A DNA stretch of 64,000 bases from a virus. The DNA lies in IMG/VR virus record IMGVR_UViG_3300008469_000001, positions 23,922 through 87,921 of that record. One strand, given 5' to 3'. A program made the position numbers and the translations under genes. Each line of letters starts with the position of its first letter. Position 1 is the stretch's first letter. Below the pieces are notes generated by a model. That model was given only the letters and a program-made list of their open reading frames with translations. It did not search any database and was not told where the DNA came from. Below, piece after piece: positions 32,519 to 42,625 of this stretch.

Positions 32519-33562
32519 ATGAAATTTGTTGAAATCGTAGAGACAGTAGAGAGTATTGAAAGTAAATTAGATACTTTATCTGAAGCAAAATTAGAATTGT
32601 TAGAAACAATTTTAGAAGAGGGTGCAGATATTGAATTTGATACAGTACACCATATGGATTATTTAATTGAGTTTGTTGATGCTCACACAGATGATAATGC
32701 AACAGTAATTGCTGAGTCAGTTGATTGTGGTACTGTTTTAGAGACTATTTTAGAGTCAGCTAGAAAAAACCCAACTGATATAGAAACATTTATTGCTGAA
32801 GCTATCGAAGCTGCTGGAGAAATTGAGATTGCTGAGTTAGATGATGAAACAGAAACAGCATCTGTGACATTATTATCAATTGTAACTAATACTTTAACAG
32901 AAATGTTAGGTGAAGAAGCTGTTGAAGCATTACCTGCTGAGATGGTATTCGATATTGTTTCTGAAGCAAAAGATTTAGATATTTCTGATGATGCAACTGA
33001 TATGAATTTAGTTGAATTAGTAGAAGAAATTTCTACAAAATTGGAAACAGCTATTTCTGAAGGTGTAATAGATTTAGATTCTGAAGATTATGAAACAGAA
33101 ACTTTAGCTGAATTCTTAAATGATTATGCTGATACAGAAGATTTATTAGAAGAAATGGCACAAGTTAATGAAGAAATTTTAGCAGAATCAGAAGATGAAG
33201 CTGGTGCAGATTTAATGAGAAAAGCTAAAGAAGCTACAACAATAGTTGAAGCAAAAATGGAAATATGTAAACCAAGTGATATGAAATGTAAACAAGAGAA
33301 AGCTAAAAAAGCTAAAGCTTACTTTGCTAAAAATGAAATGCCTGGTGGGGGAAAAGCAAAAGATTTTGCTATGGATAAAATTTCTGGTGACTTAGCTAAG
33401 CATGTTAAAAATGCTGCTAAAGCATCAAAAAAAGCTACTGGTAAACCACTTTCCAAAGAATATATTCAATATGTTTTAGTTCCAGGAATAATTAAAAGAA
33501 TGAGAATGAGAGGTATGAAATTAAAAGCAAAAGATATGAAGAAAAAAGCAGGAATGAAATAA
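32519..33562 (+). CDS. Acidic/basic two-part protein, candidate prohead core or internal protein
   Basis: 347 residues from the second ATG (32519), chosen because AAGGAG at 32506-32511 is only 1 nt from the first ATG but 7 nt from this one. Residues 1-235 are acidic helical repeats rich in Glu, Ala and Ile with many (L/I)xE sequences, the type of site cut by the T4 gp21 protease. Residues 240-347 are very basic (KQEKAKKAKAYFAKNEMPGG, then IIKRMRMRGMKLKAKDMKKK). This charge split and the double late promoter fit an abundant internal or scaffold-core protein that binds DNA after cleavage, but no family is recognised. Confidence 0.6.
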   Translation: MKFVEIVETVESIESKLDTLSEAKLELLETILEEGADIEFDTVHHMDYLIEFVDAHTDDNATVIAESVDCGTVLETILESARKNPTDIETFIAEAIEAAGEIEIAELDDETETASVTLLSIVTNTLTEMLGEEAVEALPAEMVFDIVSEAKDLDISDDATDMNLVELVEEISTKLETAISEGVIDLDSEDYETETLAEFLNDYADTEDLLEEMAQVNEEILAESEDEAGADLMRKAKEATTIVEAKMEICKPSDMKCKQEKAKKAKAYFAKNEMPGGGKAKDFAMDKISGDLAKHVKNAAKASKKATGKPLSKEYIQYVLVPGIIKRMRMRGMKLKAKDMKKKAGMK

Positions 33563-33579
33563 TCCTAACTTTTTCTTTC

Positions 33580-33600
33580 TGAGAGAGAATTTCTCTCTCA
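33580..33600 (+). terminator. Hairpin after the internal-protein candidate
   Basis: TGAGAGAGAA and TTCTCTCTCA (10 bp, one-base centre) lie 17 nt after the stop codon, flanked by T-rich DNA, and 20 nt before the next late promoter motif. Confidence 0.6.
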
Positions 33601-33619
33601 ACCTTTCTTCAAACTCTAC

Positions 33620-33627
33620 AATAAATA
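33620..33627 (+). promoter_or_regulatory. Late promoter motif AATAAATA
   Basis: 20 nt before the start at 33647; one mismatch to TATAAATA. Confidence 0.45.
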
Positions 33628-33646
33628 AAACAAAGGAGAATTTGTT

Positions 33647-34318
33647 ATGATTGTGAGAGTAAAACCCAAATTAGACCCCAAATTAAAAAAACTTTTTGAT
33701 AGATTACTCAACACAGAAGATAAAACTCTACCCCTGCACTTTAAATTCCTTAAAAATATGACATCAGAGTTGAGAGATCAGTTTATGGAATATTTCTCAT
33801 ATACTACAAAATATGACCTTAAAGAATACGAATTAGTCAAAAGAAGATTTAAGAATAATGAAAAACTGTTGATTGATAATATGCTGGATATTGTTACTGA
33901 TTATAAAGATAGTGAAATATGGAAAACAGATCAACTTAAACAAGTAAGAGGAATATATTTAGGGTCTATGTACCAAATCAAATATAAAAATTATCAACAT
34001 GATCCGTTTCCGTTGGCTTTATTTCTAAATACTTATGATAATACCCATCAGAATTTCCAAGCTATCAATTTGCATTATTTTGTTCCTCAATTTAGAACTT
34101 ATTTTATTGATAGAATCCTACAACTTAACAAACCTAGGATAGTAACAGATAAACCACCTATTTTAACTATGGATATGGTTAATACTATTATTCCTAATTT
34201 AGGTGTTGCATTCAGAAATTATAAAGCAGAAGAGATAAAGGTTATAGAAAAAATTAATCATTCTAGATGGAAAACCTATCTTGAAATTGATAGAAGAAAT
34301 ATAAAGATTAAAAAATAA
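33647..34318 (+). CDS. Conserved T4-superfamily protein of unknown function
   Basis: 223 residues; strong AAAGGAG site. The section GIYLGSMYQIKYKNYQHDPF followed by PLALFLNTYDN and INLHYFVPQFR recalls a family found in marine T4-type phages with the pattern M..F.Y....L..YD.FPL........GLNLHYL....R; I know no established function for it. Residues 1-90 are helical and charged. It lies between the internal-protein candidate and the tape measure, under its own late promoter motif, so it is probably a tail or head assembly component. Confidence 0.65.
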   Translation: MIVRVKPKLDPKLKKLFDRLLNTEDKTLPLHFKFLKNMTSELRDQFMEYFSYTTKYDLKEYELVKRRFKNNEKLLIDNMLDIVTDYKDSEIWKTDQLKQVRGIYLGSMYQIKYKNYQHDPFPLALFLNTYDNTHQNFQAINLHYFVPQFRTYFIDRILQLNKPRIVTDKPPILTMDMVNTIIPNLGVAFRNYKAEEIKVIEKINHSRWKTYLEIDRRNIKIKK

Positions 34319-34347
34319 CTTCTTAATATAAAAAACACAATTTTTTG

Positions 34348-34355
34348 AATAAATA
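34348..34355 (+). promoter_or_regulatory. Late promoter motif AATAAATA
   Basis: 33 nt before the start at 34388; one mismatch to TATAAATA. It may also serve the tape measure gene that follows 11 bp after the small gene. Confidence 0.45.
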
Positions 34356-34387
34356 GAATAAAGAAACTATTTTTAAGGAATATTATT

Positions 34388-34867
34388 ATGGGTATATTTA
34401 ATAAATTAAAACATATGACAGGATTTGATGCTCAAAGAAATGAAGATGGTAAGATTATTGATATTAAAAAATGTCTTATTGAAGTTAAAATGAAAAAAGC
34501 TGAATTTATAATGTTAGCAAAATACTATTATAGAGGACATACTTCATACTCATCATATTATAAATTTGTATACCTTAAAAGAGTTAAAAAAATTATTGCT
34601 ATTATGGATGCTGCTAAGAAAAAGGCTGATAATGGTTGTGCTATGGATGCAACTTATATTAAGTTTTATTACAATTCTACACATTTTATAGAACTACCTT
34701 TTGAGGTATTTGCTGATAAGAGAAATATGAATATCAATATTAGAAATACTAAAAGATGGAATGAATTAAATATAAAGAGAATTTTAAAATTGTATCCTGA
34801 TTTTATTGAATATGAAAAAAGTTTAATATCGGAAAATGACATCATCTCAATATTAGAAATTGACTAA
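34388..34867 (+). CDS. Hypothetical protein upstream of the tape measure (159 aa)
   Basis: 159 residues, basic (many Lys and Tyr), AAGGAA site. The middle has KAEFIMLAKYYYRGHTSYSS and a helix RVKKIIAIMDAAKKKADNG, the end is FIEYEKSLISENDIISILE. No family recognised. Its stop is 11 bp before the tape measure, so it is probably translated together with it; a tail assembly function is a guess from position. Confidence 0.6.
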   Translation: MGIFNKLKHMTGFDAQRNEDGKIIDIKKCLIEVKMKKAEFIMLAKYYYRGHTSYSSYYKFVYLKRVKKIIAIMDAAKKKADNGCAMDATYIKFYYNSTHFIELPFEVFADKRNMNINIRNTKRWNELNIKRILKLYPDFIEYEKSLISENDIISILEID

Positions 34868-34878
34868 AATAGGATCAA

Positions 34879-37800
34879 ATGATGAGTAATTATAATGATA
34901 AGCAGGGTACAGCAACACCAGAAATTATGGCCGCAGAATATAAGGGATTATTTTCTAAAATACAAGAATTAGCTAAGGCTCAAAAAGCAGAAACATTAGA
35001 TATTAGTTCTGATGCTGATATTCTAAAAGAAATATTAACTCAAAAAATTGATGATAATGCAGAAACAACAAAAACTATTTCTGATGAAATTGGTACTCTA
35101 TTAGGTGCTAATAAAGTTAGTGATAAAGTTGGTTTTGTTAAAAAAATTCTTGAAAAAATAACTGATGAACAATCAAAAGAATTATATGACAAATTTAATG
35201 AAAGAGATACATCAACACAAAATATAAATATAAAGGACTTTGTTGATGATGTAGTCAATGAAATTCAGAAAAAATCTGATAATACTCCATCTTCTAATCA
35301 GGTTGAAAATGTTTTTGATGCCGAAATAGGTATGTCTTTTGATAGTGTTAGTGAAGGTTTCAGAAGTGAAACAGAAAATGTATTTAATATTTCTGATGAT
35401 GGTAAAACCATTGAAATAACAGACAAAGATGCTGCTTATGCACATGCTGGTGATATAGCTGAAAAGGCGTATGCAGAAATAGAAGAAGCTGATGCACAGA
35501 AAATAAAGTTACAAGAAGAACTTAATAAAACTTCTGATGATGATTTAGAAGAACAAAAAAGAATAAGAGCAGAGATGGAACTGCTTACTAAAAAATCACA
35601 AACTGCAGAAAAAATACTATCAAGTGTACAAGGACTTGATAAGACACAGATGAAATCAGATCAAGCAGGAAAAATTAATGGAGCAACTAACAAACAAGAA
35701 ATAAAAAATCAACAAAAAATGGCTAAAGCTTCAAAAGAAACAATTGGAGCATTTGGCAGAATAGTTCAAGGTTCAACAGGATTTTCAACAGCACTTAGTG
35801 AAGCTAATCAAGCTGTAGGTGGATTAACAGATGCATTAGGTTCAGCAGGTGGGGCTTTAGGTGCCCACACTAGTACCCTTTCAAGTAATTTTTCAGGTTT
35901 ACAACAAACTGTATTGATGACTGGTGGTGTTCTTGGTATGTTTTTGGGAGCTATGACGCTTGCAACTACAGCAATAAAAGGTTTTTATGAAAAATTAGAT
36001 ATTGCTAGAGATATGGGACAAGGTGAAGAATTTGTTGAATCACTTAGAGGAATGGAATTAAATACCCTTCTACCACCAGATCAACTTAAAGCTATGTCTG
36101 AAACAATGTCTAAAAATTTAGGTATGTCATTAACAAACAATTCAAAAAAAATGGAAAGATTGGCTATCAAACAAAGAATGTATGAAAGAATGAATGGTAA
36201 AGAAAATGCTGCTCAAATGTTAGATTCTTTAGATTCATTAAGACATGTATTAGGTTCAAACAGTGCTGATGGAATGATGGCAGAATTATCAGCACAAACT
36301 AACTCGTTGGCTGCTACTTTAGGTATAAGCAATAAGTTAGCATTGGATCAAATAAAAAGATTAGCTGAGAATACAGAAATATTAACAAAAGGATTGGATA
36401 AAGATACAGCTGCAGAGATCCAAAAAGTTATGAAAGATGAATTTGCTGGATTATCCAAAGTATATGGTCAGGATGCTGCAGAAAGAATTACAAAAAAAGC
36501 AGCAGAGGCTATTTCAAGTAAGGAGAATGTTAGAAACCAAGCAAATAAGATGATACAAATAAAAGGTCTTGGTGGTAAAGGTGCGGAAAAGATAGATGAA
36601 ACAAGAAAAGAATTACATCTGAGTAAAAAAGATGTTAATGCTTTATATGCTAGAGCATCTACAATGGATTTCAAAGCATTAACACCAGAAGATCAAAAAC
36701 TATTGGAAAAATTATCTGTAGCCATGACAGAAGCAGAGAATATTACTGTACAAGATTTACAACAAAGAAAGAAAGAGATTAATGCAAAACTTAAAAAAGA
36801 TCCACAAAATAAAGCATTACAAACTGAGTTACAAGGTATACAAACTAAAATTCATTTAGCATCGAATATTGGACTTGAGGGTGATCAGGATGTAGCCAAT
36901 GCACTTAACACCATGTCTGTTAAACAAATTAATAAAATGGAAAAACAAGGAAAGGTTGAATCTGCACAAAGATTGGTTGGTAACACTGCCATGATAGAAA
37001 TAAATAAACTTATTGGTATGCAAGGTCCAAAAAATGTAAAAGATTCGGCAAAAATGCTCAAAGCATTAAAAGAAACTCAGATTGCAAAAGCAGCAAAAGA
37101 TGATCCAAAAAAACTTGAACAATATAAAAATACAAAACAGAGTTTATTAGCAAGTAAAGCTCAAAAAATGGGAATCAAAGATACAGATGGTAAATCATCT
37201 GAGGAACTTATAAAATTATTAAAAGAAAAAAAAGTTACATCTGCTGAAATAGAAAAAATAGACACTACAGCTTTTGCTTCAACAATTGGTCCAGCATTAG
37301 CTAAACAAATTAAAGATGGTAGGGAATCTGGAAAGGGAACAACAAAGATAGCAGGTGCTAAAACTATAGATAATGCTAAATTTAAAAAAGCAGATGAGGA
37401 TGGAACATTAGCGAAAAATCAGACTAAAGGTAAAAGTACACAATTGGAAAATGATCATGATAAGGCAGCTAGATTAGTTATTGAAGCAAATCAGGCTATG
37501 GAAAGAGGTGTTATGTCATTAGTTAATAGTGTTTTACCAGCTTTACATGATGCTCTTGATTGGGTAAAAGATAATTTTCAACTAATAGGTGCTATTCTAG
37601 GTAGTGTATTTGCAGCTAAATTATTATGGATGATAAAAGGACCATTAGGATTTTTAGGAAAAGGTATTATGGGTATAGCAAATACTATTGGTGGAGCAGC
37701 ATTCACTATTACTAAAGGTATCGCAAAAGGTATTCTAGCAGCACCCAAATTAATAATTTCTGGTATAAAAAATGGTATGTCTCTTCTTGGTAAAACATTT

Positions 37801-40800
37801 AGTATTGCCGGACAAGGTATGAAAGCTGCTTGGAAAGCAAGTAGTTTGATGATAAAAGGTGGAGCAAAACTTGCCAATGCTGGAATGTCTATTCTAAAAG
37901 CACCAAAGAAATTATGGGATGGAATAAAGAATGGTTTTTCTGGATTTACAGATAAAGCATCAGGATTATGGGATAGTGTTAAATCAGGTGCAAAAGGTAT
38001 GTGGGATACTGTCTCTAAAGGTGCAAAAGGTATGTGGCAAGGTATCAGTAGTAAATTACAAAATATTGGTGGTGGAGCTACCATAACTAAAGATTCTGAT
38101 GGAAATGATGTTGTTAATGAAACAATGTTTAGTAAATTTGAGAAAGACTCAGATGGAAACGTAAAAAAAGATAAGAGCGGAAAAGCTATAAAGAAAGGAT
38201 TATTTTCATCTGTTGGTGAAGGTCTTAAAGGTTTGGTTGGACCAGCAGCCTTAGCTGGTGTAGCACTGAAAGCATTCCAAGGTGGTATGGAAGGTTGGGG
38301 AAAAGCTAATAAATGGTTTGGTAATTCTCTTAATGATACTGGTGATGCATTAACTAAAAATACAAAATATTCTGAAAATTTAGCTAAATCAATTAATGTA
38401 AATGCAAAATGGGATGAAAAGAAAAAACAATGGGTTGATGAAAATGGTGAAGCTATAAAATCACAAGGAGATTTATTAAAAGAAAATACAGCTGATGGTT
38501 TAAAAATGGCAGAATCACTATCTAAAACGGGTAAAGCGATGTGGGATGGTACTAAATATGTTGATGATTTGGGTAATGCTATAGTTCCATCAGCTTCATT
38601 AGCACAAAAATCTGCATCAGCTGTTGGTGGTGCATTAGAAGCATTATCATTTGGTATGTTAGATGGTAATGAAATGGCTCATAAAACTGCTGATGCATTT
38701 TCATGGATTGGTAAAAAAATGGATGAACTTGGATTAACGGAAACTTTTTCTGAACTCGGTGCATCATTAGCAGCTATTGGTAAGGTTATTATGTCTGTTG
38801 TAGGAAAAATTTTCAATGTTTTATCACCAGTATTTGATGTTGCTGTTCAAGTTTTCTCAGGTATATTTAAGTATATAAGAGGATTCTTCCAAATATTAAC
38901 TGGTATATTCTCAGGAGATTTATCAAAAATTGGTGAAGGTGTTAAAACCATTATGAGTGGATTTGTAGACTTAATATTATCACCAATAACATTGGTCACT
39001 GGATTTATTGATAAAATATTTGGTACGGATATTACCACTAGTGTAACAAATTTTGGTAAATACATTAGTGATTTCTTTGGTGGATTGGTTGATTTTGTTA
39101 TGTCACCATTTGAAAGTATTAAAAAATTGTTTGCTGGTTTTGGTGTTGATATAATGAAACCAATTGAGGCTGTAAGTAACTATTTCTCAACAATATTTGA
39201 TAGTGCTATTAAAGGTGCTTTTTCAATTTGGGATGGTTTAACAGATATGGTTACTAAACCATTTGATTTAATCATGGGTTTTATTGATGGAAAATTTACA
39301 TTTAAAGAAATGGTTTTGGGTATATTTGATTCTGTTATAAATGGTGTTACTAATATATTTGGTGGTTTTATAGATATAGTAACAGCACCATTTAAAGGTA
39401 TACTTTCATTTATAGATACTATGTTTGGAACAAATTTATTAGGGTCATTTTCAACTGTTTTAGGTGGTTTGGTTGATGGTGTAAAAGGGTACTTCACAAG
39501 TATATCTGATGGTGTTATGAATATTGTTGGTGGTTATTGGGATATTATTACTTCTCCTTTCAAAAGAGTTATGGCCTGGATTGATGGTGAATTAACACTA
39601 GGTCAAATGGTTAAAGGAATTTTTAGTGATATGGTTACTGGTGTTACAGAAATTTTTACTGGCTTCTTGGATATTATTACTGCACCATTTAAAGGTATTG
39701 TAACATTTATTGATAGTATATTTGGGACTGATTTACTTGGTTCATTCACTCTTGTTAAAGATAATATATTGGGTGTATTTGATGGTTTTATAGATTTAGT
39801 AACAGCTCCATTTAAAGGTCTTATTTCATGGATTACTACTGATATGTCATTTACTGATGCAATGAGTCAAGCATGGGTAGATGCTAAAGCAGCTTTATCT
39901 AAAATATGGAATAGTATTACAGATGTTATCATGATACCTGTTAATAAAGCTATTGATTATATAAAATCATTAAATCCATTTGCAGATAGTAAGGAAGATG
40001 AAACTACTGATAAATTACAAGAAAATGCTACAGATGACCAAAAAAAATTAGGTGCAGATTTATATAAGAAATTAGGTTTTGAAACTAATATGTTTGGTGC
40101 TCAAAAAGAAAAGAGTGAAAAAGAAATTTCAACTATGGCGTCAGGATTATCTGATAAAGAAATTAAAGCACTTATTGCCTCTGATACTATTGATAATACT
40201 AATATTGAACAACTTGCTAAAATTCTTAATGATAGAAATGCTGGTGGTGGTGATGTTGTTGTTAAACCCGAAAAAGTTGAACAACATGCAGAAGGTGGTT
40301 CAACCGGTGGAATAGGTGATAAATTTGCTTCAGCAATAACAGGATTATTTACATCTGATGAAAAAGAAGTAGCCGGAACTGTTGGTCCTGATGAATTTGT
40401 ATTTAGTTCTGATATGATTCAAGGTTTCTTATCAAAAATAAAAGGTAGTAGTAATGCTACTCAAAGTGTTTCTCCAGATATAGGTAAAATTCCATCTTCT
40501 GCAGAAAAGGTAGCTACTGTAGATAATACTGTATCGACAAATATAAAAAATATTTCCACATCAACAACCAAATCATCTGAAAGTGATAATAAACTAACAA
40601 AAGAAAATGATGAAACATCAGATAAAACATCAATAGTAACTAAAACATTGAATAATGTAGTTACATCAACATCTGATATATTTAAAAGTATTAATAAACA
40701 AACAAGCAAATTTATTAACAATATGGTTGATAATCTGAGTTCAGCGGTATCATCTACAGATGCTATTACTTCGACTAATTCAACAAATACTATGAGTGTA

Positions 40801-42585
40801 ACCAAATTGAAAGAATCACAAAAAAGTGATGATTCATCACCAAAATCTATTGTTACTCAAATGTCTGATTCAGTTTCAGGTGCTGCAAATGGTAGTCATG
40901 GAGAAAGATTATCTATATCAAATGGCATGAATTTAGGAACAACTACTGTAGACAAAAGTAAAATAGATAGCATGAATATTATGAATAATGCTCCAAAACA
41001 TAGTGATGCTATTAATAATATGGTTGAAACAAAAGCCAAAGATGCACAAAAAACAGCTATAAAAGAACAAAGAAAAATTGCAGATGAGACTGTTAAAAAA
41101 CAAACTAAAGATGGTATAGATGATAAACAAGCAACAACTATGGTTGATGCATTAAAATCTATGGCTAAAAAGTTAAACGATGCTACTGGAGGTGTTGCTG
41201 GTAAAGTTGTAGGTGGAGCAGCTGCAGTAGGTGGAGCATACTTAGGTGGTGGTATGGATATAGGAAAAAGCGTTGTTAATGGTATTACTGGAGTTTTAAA
41301 AGGTGATATGAATATTTCTGATGCTTTAACAAATATTGGTGGAACTGCGAAAGATGCATTAGGAAATTTAGGTGCAACAGTTACAAATCTATTGCCTGGT
41401 ACTATTAAAGATGGTATTGGTAAAGTTGGTGGTATGGTTAATAGTGCATTAGGTGCAGCTGGAAAAGTAGGTGGATCTATAAAAGATAATGTATCTGGTG
41501 TGTTAAGTGGTGATGTTAAACCAATGGATGCACTTAAAAATGTGGGCCAAACAATTGTTGGACAACTACCTGGAAAAATAACAGAATCACTTAAAAGTGT
41601 AACTGATAAGTTAGGGACAACTGGTGCCTCTATAACTACTAATTTACAAGGGGTTTTAAGCGGTGATACATCTATTGGTGATGCTCTTAAAAATGTTGGT
41701 GGTACGGTGAAAGAGCAGTTGCTCGGACCATTACAACAAAACCTAACTGGAACATTTAGTAAACTTACTGGTGAAGAAGGATTAGGCGGAGTATTTAATA
41801 AATTCGTTGGTGAAGAAGGATTAGGTGGAGTATTCAACAAATTCACTGGTGAAGAAGGAATTGGTGGAGCATTTACTAAACTTACTGGTGAAGAAGGATT
41901 AGGTGGAACACTTAATAAATTTGCCTCTGGTGGTACTGGTTCATTAGGTAAAGCATTTGAAGCAATTACTGGTGAAGGTGGTTCATTAGGAAGCGCTATT
42001 GGTGATATTGGAAAAAGTCTATCTGGTGCATTAGGTGGATTATTTGGTGGCGGAGACAAAGGTGGTGGAGTTATGGATACTGTATCATCTGTTGGTAAGT
42101 CTATTGGTGGATTCTTAGGATTTAATGATGGTGGTAGAACACCAACAAAATCAGACCCATTATTAGAAAGATTGACTGGCATGGCCGGTGCTGCAGGAGT
42201 TGTACATGCTAATGAATTAGTTGTTCCTAGTGATGTTACTAATAAGTTGGATAAAGCTATATCATCAAATCCAGTAGTAGCTGCAGGAACATCTGGAGTT
42301 AAAGCTATGGGTGGTGTTAAATCAGCTGCAACTATTAATTCAACAAAAAGTTCAAATAGTACAACAAATAGTAACAATACCACAAACAATACAACAAATG
42401 TTTCTGGTGGTGGTAAACAAGATCCAGTTGTTGATAAACTAACCTCTATTGAAGCAACAATGAAACAGGTTGCGAACCATTTAGGTCAAAGAGTACAACA
42501 AGGTAACAAAGCACTCAAAAATGATGCTAATGCAAAAACAGTACAAAATGTAAAAGATATGAAAGGTTCAAGATCTATACATTAA
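34879..42585 (+). CDS. Tail tape measure protein
   Basis: 2568 residues, the usual giant helical protein of a tailed phage. Hydrophobic segments lie near 345-365 (GVLGMFLGAMTLATTAIKGF) and 900-960 (FQLIGAILGSVFAAKLLWMI and following Gly/Ile-rich helices). Residues about 1360-1650 are repeats of the type GGFIDIVTAPFKGILSFIDT and FGTNLLGSF, with a tandem unit of about 99 residues. Two glycine-rich blocks end in GTVGPDEFVFSS (about 1830) and AGVVHANELVVPSD (about 2440), phrases typical of tape measure C-termini. T4 gp29 has 590 residues; about 1.5 angstrom per residue would predict a tail near 380 nm if the whole protein measures. Confidence 0.82.
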   Translation: MMSNYNDKQGTATPEIMAAEYKGLFSKIQELAKAQKAETLDISSDADILKEILTQKIDDNAETTKTISDEIGTLLGANKVSDKVGFVKKILEKITDEQSKELYDKFNERDTSTQNINIKDFVDDVVNEIQKKSDNTPSSNQVENVFDAEIGMSFDSVSEGFRSETENVFNISDDGKTIEITDKDAAYAHAGDIAEKAYAEIEEADAQKIKLQEELNKTSDDDLEEQKRIRAEMELLTKKSQTAEKILSSVQGLDKTQMKSDQAGKINGATNKQEIKNQQKMAKASKETIGAFGRIVQGSTGFSTALSEANQAVGGLTDALGSAGGALGAHTSTLSSNFSGLQQTVLMTGGVLGMFLGAMTLATTAIKGFYEKLDIARDMGQGEEFVESLRGMELNTLLPPDQLKAMSETMSKNLGMSLTNNSKKMERLAIKQRMYERMNGKENAAQMLDSLDSLRHVLGSNSADGMMAELSAQTNSLAATLGISNKLALDQIKRLAENTEILTKGLDKDTAAEIQKVMKDEFAGLSKVYGQDAAERITKKAAEAISSKENVRNQANKMIQIKGLGGKGAEKIDETRKELHLSKKDVNALYARASTMDFKALTPEDQKLLEKLSVAMTEAENITVQDLQQRKKEINAKLKKDPQNKALQTELQGIQTKIHLASNIGLEGDQDVANALNTMSVKQINKMEKQGKVESAQRLVGNTAMIEINKLIGMQGPKNVKDSAKMLKALKETQIAKAAKDDPKKLEQYKNTKQSLLASKAQKMGIKDTDGKSSEELIKLLKEKKVTSAEIEKIDTTAFASTIGPALAKQIKDGRESGKGTTKIAGAKTIDNAKFKKADEDGTLAKNQTKGKSTQLENDHDKAARLVIEANQAMERGVMSLVNSVLPALHDALDWVKDNFQLIGAILGSVFAAKLLWMIKGPLGFLGKGIMGIANTIGGAAFTITKGIAKGILAAPKLIISGIKNGMSLLGKTFSIAGQGMKAAWKASSLMIKGGAKLANAGMSILKAPKKLWDGIKNGFSGFTDKASGLWDSVKSGAKGMWDTVSKGAKGMWQGISSKLQNIGGGATITKDSDGNDVVNETMFSKFEKDSDGNVKKDKSGKAIKKGLFSSVGEGLKGLVGPAALAGVALKAFQGGMEGWGKANKWFGNSLNDTGDALTKNTKYSENLAKSINVNAKWDEKKKQWVDENGEAIKSQGDLLKENTADGLKMAESLSKTGKAMWDGTKYVDDLGNAIVPSASLAQKSASAVGGALEALSFGMLDGNEMAHKTADAFSWIGKKMDELGLTETFSELGASLAAIGKVIMSVVGKIFNVLSPVFDVAVQVFSGIFKYIRGFFQILTGIFSGDLSKIGEGVKTIMSGFVDLILSPITLVTGFIDKIFGTDITTSVTNFGKYISDFFGGLVDFVMSPFESIKKLFAGFGVDIMKPIEAVSNYFSTIFDSAIKGAFSIWDGLTDMVTKPFDLIMGFIDGKFTFKEMVLGIFDSVINGVTNIFGGFIDIVTAPFKGILSFIDTMFGTNLLGSFSTVLGGLVDGVKGYFTSISDGVMNIVGGYWDIITSPFKRVMAWIDGELTLGQMVKGIFSDMVTGVTEIFTGFLDIITAPFKGIVTFIDSIFGTDLLGSFTLVKDNILGVFDGFIDLVTAPFKGLISWITTDMSFTDAMSQAWVDAKAALSKIWNSITDVIMIPVNKAIDYIKSLNPFADSKEDETTDKLQENATDDQKKLGADLYKKLGFETNMFGAQKEKSEKEISTMASGLSDKEIKALIASDTIDNTNIEQLAKILNDRNAGGGDVVVKPEKVEQHAEGGSTGGIGDKFASAITGLFTSDEKEVAGTVGPDEFVFSSDMIQGFLSKIKGSSNATQSVSPDIGKIPSSAEKVATVDNTVSTNIKNISTSTTKSSESDNKLTKENDETSDKTSIVTKTLNNVVTSTSDIFKSINKQTSKFINNMVDNLSSAVSSTDAITSTNSTNTMSVTKLKESQKSDDSSPKSIVTQMSDSVSGAANGSHGERLSISNGMNLGTTTVDKSKIDSMNIMNNAPKHSDAINNMVETKAKDAQKTAIKEQRKIADETVKKQTKDGIDDKQATTMVDALKSMAKKLNDATGGVAGKVVGGAAAVGGAYLGGGMDIGKSVVNGITGVLKGDMNISDALTNIGGTAKDALGNLGATVTNLLPGTIKDGIGKVGGMVNSALGAAGKVGGSIKDNVSGVLSGDVKPMDALKNVGQTIVGQLPGKITESLKSVTDKLGTTGASITTNLQGVLSGDTSIGDALKNVGGTVKEQLLGPLQQNLTGTFSKLTGEEGLGGVFNKFVGEEGLGGVFNKFTGEEGIGGAFTKLTGEEGLGGTLNKFASGGTGSLGKAFEAITGEGGSLGSAIGDIGKSLSGALGGLFGGGDKGGGVMDTVSSVGKSIGGFLGFNDGGRTPTKSDPLLERLTGMAGAAGVVHANELVVPSDVTNKLDKAISSNPVVAAGTSGVKAMGGVKSAATINSTKSSNSTTNSNNTTNNTTNVSGGGKQDPVVDKLTSIEATMKQVANHLGQRVQQGNKALKNDANAKTVQNVKDMKGSRSIH
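41764..41931 (+). repeat. 42-bp tandem repeat in the tape measure gene
   Basis: Four consecutive units encode LTGEEGLGGVFNKF and variants (14 residues). Upstream, a weaker unit of about 65 residues containing GVLSGDVKPMDALKNVG recurs three times (about 41290-41720). Confidence 0.8.
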
Positions 42586-42589
42586 AAAG

Positions 42590-42597
42590 TATAAATA
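42590..42597 (+). promoter_or_regulatory. Late promoter TATAAATA (portal)
   Basis: Exact motif, 28 nt before the start at 42626, directly after the tape measure stop codon. Confidence 0.75.
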
Positions 42598-42625
42598 AAG
42601 TAAATATAGACAAAAAGGTTAATAC

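Noticed and set aside
37578-38084. Leftward Pro/Ile/Phe-rich frame that looks like a membrane protein
   Set aside because: Mirror of the hydrophobic glycine-rich tape measure region; no ribosome-binding site.
40896-42389. Leftward frame of 497 codons opposite the tape measure gene
   Set aside because: Pro/Ser/Leu-rich mirror of the glycine-rich tape measure; no start context and no independent promoter.
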